This document shows positions 13,334-19,046 of a DNA stretch of 19,046 nucleotides, in pieces. Position 1 is the first letter of the stretch. The number at the start of each line of letters is the position of its first letter. The stretch spans positions 1 to 19,046 of the forward strand of contig CBCXVS010000137.1 of assembly GCA_965178525.1 (NCBI GenBank), written 5' to 3'. The stretch is from CBCXVS01 sp965178525. Lineage in GTDB: Bacteria; Tectomicrobia; Entotheonellia; Entotheonellales; Entotheonellaceae. The position numbers and the translations under genes were made by a program. Below the pieces are notes generated by a model that was not told where the DNA came from, searched no databases, and saw nothing but the letters and a program-made list of their open reading frames with translations.

Positions 13334-14932
13334 CTATGGGTCTATCCACACACTATGGTAGCTTCCGTTATCGTATCCCGTCGGCGCCGGCACCCAGCCT
13401 TTCAACTTCTTGGCCATGAACCAGGGGCCGGTCGGCCAGCCCAAGGTCACGATGGGCGTCGCGCCCTTCAAGATACGGCGCTGATACGCGTGAAAGATCG
13501 CCTGACGTTTGCTCTCATCAAGCGCACGCAACCCCTGTTCGTGCAATTGATCGAGTTCAGGCATCTGCAGCTTGCCGTAATTCCGTGGGGCATTTGACGT
13601 CCAGGTAAACGAAAACAGCGTACTTGGATCCATCATAATCAACCCCGTTCCCTGCACCCCGATCATGGTAAAATCGCCCCGGGCCCAAGCGGCAAAGCCG
13701 GCGGCGCTTTCCCAGGTCCGAAGGTTGGCTCGGATGCCGATCGGCTTCAACTGTTGGATGACCAAAGAGGCCACATCCACGTAGTTTCCCACGGAGCGTA
13801 CGGCGACTTCAATATCCAGGCCATCGGGATAGTGCTTGGCCACGAGGCGTTTGGCTTCGGCAATATCCGGGCCTTTGGGCTGCCGACAGCCAGGCGCTTG
13901 CAAGACTTCTTCTTTGGGGAGGGCATAGTCGCCAAACACTTCTGATGGCATAATCACACACGGTACAATAAACCCATCATATGCTCTGGCGGCAATCTCC
14001 TGGCGATCGATTGCCAGGTAGACGGCCCAACGCATCTCTGGATTGTCGAACGGGGGTTTGGTGCTATTCATATGGATCTGCGAGATACCCCCAGGGCCGG
14101 ATTGCTGATACTGCAGATCCTTGCGGGCCTTGCGGATCTCTTCGATTTGCTTGCTATTGAGCGGCGGCCAGCCATACCAGAAATCGACTTTCCCAGCCTT
14201 AATCGCCGCGATTTGCGTGGCGCGCGACGTGATGATGTACTGCTTGACGCCATCCAAATAGGGCATGCCCTGAATGAAGTAGTTGGGATTACGCTCCCAC
14301 TCGATGATATTGCCACGGACGTATTTCTTCAACTTGAACGGTCCCGTGCCAATCTGACTATCCGGCTGGGTCAGATCGCCGTCGCGTTCCAGAATATGCT
14401 TGGGTAGGATCTTGCACCACGCCGAGGCCAGAGCCGACAGGATAATCAGATTGGGGAACTTGAGCTGCACGATCACGGTAAAATCGTCCGGCGCTTCCAC
14501 GCGCTCGATCATCGGACGCAGCATGGAACCGCATCGCGGGCTGCGGAATTCCGGATCGAGCATCCGTTGCAAACTGTATACGGCATCGGCCGACGTGAAG
14601 GCGGCCCCATCATGCCATTTGACGCCCCGGCGCAGATGGAAGGTATAGACCGTGCCGTCATCCGAAACCTCCCAGCGCTCGGCGAGATCCGGGCTGACCG
14701 TCTTGGGTTTTTCCGGACCCCATTGCAGCAAACCGCTGTAGAGCCCAACCACCGATTGCGACACGGCAAGTGGCGTCTCGGTATGCAGGTCCAGACGCGC
14801 CGGGTCGGCATAATTGAACCAGTTCAAGATGCCGCCGCGTTTCGGTGTGTCCTCTCCCCGGGCACTTCCGAGTCCCAGGGTCCATAGCGCGACGATGCTC
14901 ACGAGAACGACATAGTGCAGATGGCGGCGCAT
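13334..14932 (-). CDS. ABC transporter substrate-binding protein, family 5 (peptide/nickel type)
   Basis: The product is 532 residues, the usual size for DppA/OppA-type binding proteins. A Sec signal (MRRHLHYVVLVSIVALWTLG..., cleavage near Ala24-Gly26) leads into RGGILNWFNYADPARLDLH. Family hallmarks follow: LAERWEVSDDGTVYTFHLRR, GVKWHDGAAFTSADAVYSLQR, and IGTGPFKLKKYVRGNIIEWE with NPNYF soon after. It should bind a peptide or similar ligand in the periplasm and deliver it to an ABC importer. The start is set by AGGAG six bases before the ATG, at the end of leader cassette copy B. The second binding-protein gene begins four bases after its stop. No membrane or ATP-binding component lies in the window. 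Confidence 0.93.
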   Translation of the reverse strand: MRRHLHYVVLVSIVALWTLGLGSARGEDTPKRGGILNWFNYADPARLDLHTETPLAVSQSVVGLYSGLLQWGPEKPKTVSPDLAERWEVSDDGTVYTFHLRRGVKWHDGAAFTSADAVYSLQRMLDPEFRSPRCGSMLRPMIERVEAPDDFTVIVQLKFPNLIILSALASAWCKILPKHILERDGDLTQPDSQIGTGPFKLKKYVRGNIIEWERNPNYFIQGMPYLDGVKQYIITSRATQIAAIKAGKVDFWYGWPPLNSKQIEEIRKARKDLQYQQSGPGGISQIHMNSTKPPFDNPEMRWAVYLAIDRQEIAARAYDGFIVPCVIMPSEVFGDYALPKEEVLQAPGCRQPKGPDIAEAKRLVAKHYPDGLDIEVAVRSVGNYVDVASLVIQQLKPIGIRANLRTWESAAGFAAWARGDFTMIGVQGTGLIMMDPSTLFSFTWTSNAPRNYGKLQMPELDQLHEQGLRALDESKRQAIFHAYQRRILKGATPIVTLGWPTGPWFMAKKLKGWVPAPTGYDNGSYHSVWIDP

Positions 14933-15022
14933 TTACCCCTCCTATGAGAAAAGGACTGAGGACTGAGGACTGAGTAAAAGACGTTTTTCCTCATTTCCGG
15001 GCGCCGATGGCCTCGGCATGAC
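14933..15022 (-). repeat. Leader cassette, copy B (upstream of the peptide-binding protein)
   Basis: This is the inverted counterpart of 5521-5616. Read on the minus strand it begins GTCATGCCG, contains CCCGGAAAT-GAGGAAAAACG and TCTTTTAC, three TCAGTCC units (14973-14953), a T-run and TCATAGGAG, then the ATG of the binding protein. Compared with copy A it lacks one heptamer and has one extra base near the front. Confidence 0.85.
14942..15019 (-). CDS. Putative 25-residue leader ORF before the peptide-binding protein
   Basis: The ATG at 15019 follows GAGGA by six bases. The ORF begins MPRPSAPGNEEKRLLL, ends ...LSPQSSVLFS, and stops at TAG within the TAGGAG that serves the binding-protein gene. 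The last ten residues equal those of the leader ORF at 5524-5607, although the middle parts are read in different frames. The Shine-Dalgarno motif in front is not part of the repeat, so both copies having one is notable. No experimental support is available. Confidence 0.38.
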   Translation of the reverse strand: MPRPSAPGNEEKRLLLSPQSSVLFS

Positions 15023-15337
15023 GGTTCCTCGATTCTGTCATCCAACATTGCGACACAGTGCCCGCCGACAATTTTCTGATGTCCAAGCCTCTCATGCATC
15101 CACAAATAGGACATGCAAACGCATTTTTGCATCTGCAGAGAGAAATCGCAAGTCTCTATGCTAGACTTGCCCCCCGCTCTTCGTGCTCGTAGTATCGTCA
15201 AGAGCTTTGAAGATTTTGCCTAAGGATTCCGCGAATCTTGCATTGCACAGGTTTATACCTCATACTCAAATCGAACCAGAGATGGCCGCTATCCCAGGCG
15301 GCCACAGGGGTTTCGAAGTCTTCCATGAGGTGTTTCC
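15023..15337. promoter_or_regulatory. Divergent intergenic region with two perfect dyads
   Basis: The 315 bases between the binding-protein leader (minus) and the Uma2 gene (plus) hold no convincing gene. Two perfect inverted repeats stand out: ATGCAAA-6-TTTGCAT at 15113-15132 and GCAAGTCT-7-AGACTTGC at 15148-15170. Their size and spacing fit binding sites for dimeric regulators controlling one or both genes. I could not settle on a promoter here. Confidence 0.4.
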
Positions 15338-15889
15338 GTGCGCACTCAAACTCGGGCGACAATCCAAGACCTTTATCGACTGCCGGACCATGCCAAGGCC
15401 GAACTGGTTAACGGAGAAGTGGTTCTCATGTCGCCGACCGGAGATTTGCCAAGCCGTGCGGGCTTCAACATAACGGTCAGCCTGCGTGCATACGAACGCC
15501 AAACAGGACTGGGCAGAGCCTATCCGGACAACACGGGTTTCCGAGTCCATTTGCCACACCGAGAGTCTTTCAGCCCCGACGCGTCCTTTTATATCGGCCC
15601 GCGCACCGGGGCCAAGTTTCTCGACGGTGCTCCCGTTTTTGCTGCGGAAGTTCGGAGCGAGTCCGATTTTGGCCCGCAGGCCGAGCAGAAGATGGCAGAA
15701 AAGCGTGCGGACTACTTTGCTTTGGGTACGCAGGTGGTCTGGGATGTCGACGTTCTCAGAGAGCATGTCATCCGCGTCTACCGAGCCGATGATCCCACCA
15801 ACCCGACGATTTACCGACTCGGTGAGGCAGCAGAAGCCGAGCCGGCGTTACCTGGCTGGACGATGCTGGTGGCGGAGTTGTTTGATTGA
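15338..15889 (+). CDS. Uma2-family protein (DUF820, PD-(D/E)XK nuclease-like fold)
   Basis: The product is 183 residues from a GTG preceded by ATGAGG at workable spacing. The family pattern is clear: N-terminal TIQDLYRLPDHAKAELVNGEVVLMSPTG, central SFSPDASFYIGPR with Asp81, VFAAEVRSESD with Glu104, then QKMAEKRADYFALGTQVVWDVDV. These correspond to the restriction-endonuclease-like core. The usual E-x-(K/L) pair reads E-V-R here, so catalysis is uncertain. Uma2 proteins are numerous in cyanobacteria and environmental bacteria, often in many copies, and their function is largely unsettled. No toxin-antitoxin or restriction partner is adjacent. Codons and frame look intact. Confidence 0.88.
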   Translation: MRTQTRATIQDLYRLPDHAKAELVNGEVVLMSPTGDLPSRAGFNITVSLRAYERQTGLGRAYPDNTGFRVHLPHRESFSPDASFYIGPRTGAKFLDGAPVFAAEVRSESDFGPQAEQKMAEKRADYFALGTQVVWDVDVLREHVIRVYRADDPTNPTIYRLGEAAEAEPALPGWTMLVAELFD

Positions 15890-15916
15890 GACGGATAAGA
15901 GTTTCAGAGCACATTT

Positions 15917-16909
15917 TTGCGCCTCGCCCGGCTACCCGGCAGCCGTTCGGGTAACCCGCGGCTCTACCCGGAATCGCGGCCCATCATCCACCCGGGAAAA
16001 AGCGAGTTCTTATCCATCACGACTAGCACGAGAGATAACCTCATCGCCTTGTTCAGCGGGTCGGGAATCGGTCTGCTAGTGGGCGTCCTGATGGGAATCG
16101 CCGTCTCGCCGACCGTGGGTATCGTCATAGGCGCCCTGGCCTCGTCTCTTGCTTTGATGCTGGGACTCAACGATCAGCATTTCAGCCACGCCAAGGCGTT
16201 TCGAATCGGGTCCTTCGGTTTCGTCTGTGTCGCCGGTGCGTTTCTGGGAATCTTCATCCGCACACACCACCTACTGGCCCCGAGTCTTCAGACCCAGCTG
16301 AATGACTACGCCAAGGCCGGATACACGAAGGAAGAAGCCCTGGATTTCATCAAGTTCACCAAATTCGGGATCTTGAACCCCAACTGGAAAATAGCTAGCA
16401 TGGAAGCTGAACGTGACGAAGGTAAGGGTGAGGGAGAGCAGCTAGGAGCCGGAAAACCCTCACACCCTATCGCACCGCTCCCGCAATTGGCGGCGACCGG
16501 GGTGCTGTATGGTGCGGAGATCGACGCAAGCGCATGCACCATATTGAAAGATAAAGACGAGAAGAACGTGTCCGACCAATTCTACATTCTGGGGGATGTC
16601 TGGGAGCGTCTGGCCACAGCCGTCGAACAGGACTTCGACGAGCGTACCACGCCAGGTGTGCTGCTGACCATCAGGGATGGCATCTGTGGTGACGACGGCG
16701 CGGCCAAGGCGAAGTTCGAGAAGTGCCCGACACTGGCGAATCTCAACGAGCAGACGGGGCTACCACAGATCGCTCGCAGCTTCGAGAAAGCCGGTCCATC
16801 CTGGCAACGGCTCGTCGACGCCGTGCAGGAACGCATCGACCAGGAGCATCAGAGCAAGGTCTTGCTGATCCTCCAAAGAAAGATCTGCCATGAAGAGAAG
16901 CAAGGTTGA
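15917..16909 (+). CDS. Three-TM membrane protein of unknown function
   Basis: The frame gives up to 330 residues, but the only start near its 5' end is a TTG without a Shine-Dalgarno site. The true start is unsure and may lie near 16020-16050. Three hydrophobic segments follow at about 49-63, 67-84 and 98-115 (SGSGIGLLVGVLMG and onward). Then comes an amphipathic stretch (LNDYAKAGYTKEEALDFIKF), a low-complexity linker (165-190) that coincides with a REP-like inverted repeat, and a polar C-terminal region with several Cys residues. It overlaps the protease gene by 20 bases, so the two are probably one operon. The protein may be a membrane partner of that protease. No family is recognised. Confidence 0.65.
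   Translation: MRLARLPGSRSGNPRLYPESRPIIHPGKSEFLSITTSTRDNLIALFSGSGIGLLVGVLMGIAVSPTVGIVIGALASSLALMLGLNDQHFSHAKAFRIGSFGFVCVAGAFLGIFIRTHHLLAPSLQTQLNDYAKAGYTKEEALDFIKFTKFGILNPNWKIASMEAERDEGKGEGEQLGAGKPSHPIAPLPQLAATGVLYGAEIDASACTILKDKDEKNVSDQFYILGDVWERLATAVEQDFDERTTPGVLLTIRDGICGDDGAAKAKFEKCPTLANLNEQTGLPQIARSFEKAGPSWQRLVDAVQERIDQEHQSKVLLILQRKICHEEKQG
16428..16463. repeat. REP-like inverted repeat inside a coding region
   Basis: GTGAGGG and CCCTCAC are perfect arms 22 bases apart, and the downstream side continues CACCCTATCGCACCGCTCCC, echoing the intergenic repeat at 10856-10893. It encodes the low-complexity linker of the three-TM protein without breaking the frame. It may be an old palindromic-element insertion. 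Confidence 0.35.
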
Positions 16910-18677
16910 CCACAGGTTAGTCCGGATCGTACTCGCCCTCATTCTCAGTGGCCTGGTCGCTAGCGAGGTACCTGCGCTCGACCAGCGACTGTTGAACCAG
17001 GCGCTCGCGAAAATCACCGTCCTCGAGAAAGGAAGCCCAACGGCCCGCGCGAGTGGCTTCGCATGGAAAAAGAAGGAGTGGGTCGTCACATCTCTCCACG
17101 CCATGCGGAAAGGCGCCAGATACCAGGTCGAACGACCAGAGGACAAGGGAATATGGCAGGCCGTACCGATCGCCCACGTCACGGACCACGACCTCGTCCT
17201 TCTCGAGCTTCGATCCCCCAAGGGTAAGAAGCTCACCGCGAAAAAGCTTCCCAGTTGGAACCCGTTGAAAACGTTCGCCCAGGCCCCTGGATTTGGAAGG
17301 GACGTTTTCGCTCTGGGCTACTACGGGGATACGCCGAAACCGAGATTCATCATACTGAAAGTCGAGGGCAGTAGCCCGCTGGAGGAAAAGATTCCAGCGG
17401 CGCACGCGGCGAAGATCAAGCGCGCAAAAATGCCGAACGTTGTGCTTCCGGTACTCCACTTCATGACGACGAGTCTCTTGCCGGGCTTCTCCGGCACACC
17501 GTTGGTCAATGAAGATGGGCACCTCGTCGCCATTGCGGACGGGGGACTCGAGAAGGGTGCGATCGACATCAGCTGGGGGATTCACGCCGCTCACCTGGAT
17601 CACCTCCAGAAAGCGGTCGGGACCGGCCTTCCGGCAAACTTGGGGGCAGCCGCGCAACACTACTCGGCAGGGTTGGGCGCGGGTCAGAAAGTACAGAGCG
17701 TCAAGTTCGGTCCGTACGAGTTCGTCCACAAGAAGACGAGGACCTTCGGTCAAATGCTCGAAACGGTCGACAATCGTACAGACCTGGAATACCAGCTTAA
17801 GGATTTTCAGCATGTCGACATTTCATCCTTCCGGTACGACATCTATCAAGATCTGGACAACGGTTTCATTATTGCCGTGCCTGCCGGCCATGACTTGAAA
17901 GTAAACGCGGACGACGGCCTCCCTGCCGTCCAATTCAAGGGTTATCCGATCATCTACAACGCCGGGATGGATCCCGAGAGCATGCGGAAAGTGCTGGGAG
18001 CGGAAGACATCCATCAGGCGCTGGTTGACATGTTCCGGGAGGTCGTCGGCGAGGGCGCCGCGGCTTTGTCGTTTGACGACGACGGGTCTGCTTGTGACAG
18101 AAGTCGGGACGGCGGCGTGCTGGCGACGTTGGCCTTCAATGTCGGCGACCCGGTCGCAGGGTACAGCTTCACGAAGGTAGCGGCCAAAGGCCAACTCTTC
18201 CTGGGGGCGACAACGTTCCTGGCGGACTACAACGAAAAGGTGGCGGTGCAACTGGGACAGAATGGGTGCTTCCAGCAACGAGTAGACTGTAGGCAGCAAA
18301 TCGATCCCTCCGCGCCCTGCGCCACAGTCTGCAACTGGTTGCACGTGTTGACGAGCGTTTACCTCACAACTTTTTCGAACTTCAAGGCTGCCGGCAAAGG
18401 TTGCAACCGGGCCAACGAACCGGAGGTGTTCAAGGCAACCGACCTTTCCCGCACGATCCACGGCGTGATCGACTGGGCCAGCTTCGAGCCGAATGCGATC
18501 AGCCTGGCTGAACAGGGGTTGTATCTGCGTGACCTGGAGGTTCTTATAGAAGGGGGGCAGTGGGTGCTCGGAGGTGTCCATCAACCGCTTCCCGTTCAGA
18601 CATTCTGGAGATACGGATACGACATCAACACGTTCAGTTCCAAAGTCGGGAGACTCGCTCAACAAGGCTCCAACTGA
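16890..18677 (+). CDS. Secreted trypsin-like serine protease with C-terminal tandem repeats (truncated by frameshift)
   Basis: The product is 595 residues. A Sec signal occupies about 1-30 (LVRIVLALILSGLVASEVPA). The chymotrypsin-fold triad is visible: His70 in VVTSLHAM, Asp101 in HDLVLLEL, and Ser201 in PGFSGTPLVNEDGHLVAI, where GFSG replaces the common GDSG. Residues 255-480 form an unrecognised region with paired Cys residues (CFQQRVDC, CATVC). From residue 539, repeats of about 49 residues begin with L-A-(E/Q)-Q-G-x-x-L-x-D-L-E-V. The frame stops at TGA in the second repeat, but the pattern continues in the next frame to 19003; one added C after 18674 restores it. It is probably a periplasmic or secreted protease, coupled to the three-TM gene by a 20-base overlap. 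Confidence 0.85.
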   Translation: MKRSKVDHRLVRIVLALILSGLVASEVPALDQRLLNQALAKITVLEKGSPTARASGFAWKKKEWVVTSLHAMRKGARYQVERPEDKGIWQAVPIAHVTDHDLVLLELRSPKGKKLTAKKLPSWNPLKTFAQAPGFGRDVFALGYYGDTPKPRFIILKVEGSSPLEEKIPAAHAAKIKRAKMPNVVLPVLHFMTTSLLPGFSGTPLVNEDGHLVAIADGGLEKGAIDISWGIHAAHLDHLQKAVGTGLPANLGAAAQHYSAGLGAGQKVQSVKFGPYEFVHKKTRTFGQMLETVDNRTDLEYQLKDFQHVDISSFRYDIYQDLDNGFIIAVPAGHDLKVNADDGLPAVQFKGYPIIYNAGMDPESMRKVLGAEDIHQALVDMFREVVGEGAAALSFDDDGSACDRSRDGGVLATLAFNVGDPVAGYSFTKVAAKGQLFLGATTFLADYNEKVAVQLGQNGCFQQRVDCRQQIDPSAPCATVCNWLHVLTSVYLTTFSNFKAAGKGCNRANEPEVFKATDLSRTIHGVIDWASFEPNAISLAEQGLYLRDLEVLIEGGQWVLGGVHQPLPVQTFWRYGYDINTFSSKVGRLAQQGSN

Positions 18678-19003
18678 AGGACTTGGAGGTCAGCTGGGAC
18701 GGGAACTGGAAGTACGCCAGTGTGTTTCAGCCGGACGCCAGGGCGACGATGTTCAGGTCCTATCAGGATTGGCAGCAAGTGCTGGCCGACTTACAGTGGC
18801 TCGAGCAGAACGGCTGGAACTTGATTGACCTCGAGGTGCCTTGGAGCGGGCAGCGCTTCTTCATCGTGGGCCTGTATCAGTACAACTCCAGTCCGAGCAC
18901 CTATCGTTTGGGCGATTGGGACAATTTCTGGGCACAAACGCAGCAGCTTGCCCAACAGGGGTTCCACCTGAATGGCCTTAAGTTAAGCCAACTCCTTTCT
19001 TGA
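18678..19003 (+). pseudogene. Detached C-terminal repeat region of the protease
   Basis: Frame +2 relative to the protease reads LKDLEVSWDGNWKYASVFQP onward and finishes ...LKLSQLLS at a TGA (19001-19003). It completes the second repeat, a full third repeat (LEQNGWNLIDLEV...) and the start of a fourth (LAQQGFHLNGLKL). There is no start codon with a ribosome site at the junction, so without frame repair it is probably not translated. The repeats resemble, in length and G/W/Y spacing, short bacterial tandem-repeat domains that end in a (Q/N)G-x-x-L motif. The intact protein would be about 703 residues. Confidence 0.75.
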
Positions 19004-19046
19004 TGAAGCAGTTACGCCGATTGCCTGAGACCGACTCTCCTCTCAT

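Noticed and set aside
14899..15201. 100-codon minus-strand ORF across leader copy B
   Set aside because: It crosses the start of the binding-protein gene in another frame and lacks a Shine-Dalgarno site. The shorter leader ORF fits the repeat comparison better.
1..19046. tRNA, rRNA, insertion sequence or phage genes
   Set aside because: I looked for cloverleaf-like arms, rRNA-like conserved blocks, transposase and integrase motifs and flanking duplications, and found none.

Overview
Bacterial DNA of moderately high GC content, with dense genes, Shine-Dalgarno sites and several lipoprotein or Sec signals, so probably a diderm. The mix is a multihaem cytochrome/propeller lipoprotein of hydrazine-synthase-alpha-like layout, MbtH and type II thioesterase helper genes, membrane pentapeptide-repeat proteins and many small palindromic repeats. 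My impression is an environmental lineage such as Nitrospirota or a proteobacterium, but the sequence does not prove this. I see no rRNA, tRNA, CRISPR array, transposase or phage gene.

Layout. (1) 34-4073, minus strand: a three-haem secreted lipoprotein and an NAD-dependent nucleotide-sugar epimerase. (2) 4615-7542, plus strand: a type II thioesterase, an MbtH protein fused to an unrecognised C-terminal domain, a truncated P-type-ATPase-like membrane protein carrying only the actuator part, and an 84-residue single-pass protein. Thioesterase and MbtH normally serve NRPS/PKS enzymes, but no synthetase lies in the window. (3) 12028-7642, minus strand: an SPFH/band-7 membrane protein behind a near-consensus promoter, a 30-residue membrane microprotein coupled to a 252-residue anchored protein, and two paralogous membrane pentapeptide-repeat proteins. 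The second of these is broken by a frameshift. This set looks like one membrane-centred operon, closed by a hairpin at 7563-7609. (4) 14932-12221, minus strand: two tightly coupled ABC substrate-binding proteins of different families, with no permease or ATPase. (5) 15338-19003, plus strand: a Uma2-family nuclease-like protein, a three-TM protein and a trypsin-like protease whose C-terminal tandem-repeat region is cut by a one-base frameshift.

The most unusual signal is a roughly 90-base leader cassette found twice in inverted orientation, 9 kb apart. One copy lies directly before the mbtH fusion and the other before the peptide-binding protein. Each copy encodes a short ORF with its own Shine-Dalgarno site. 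Each ends in the same last ten residues, and its stop codon is embedded in the Shine-Dalgarno site of the following gene. The copies differ by one AGTCCTC-type heptamer and a compensating one-base indel, so the ORF stays open. This suggests a mobile or duplicated translational-coupling leader.
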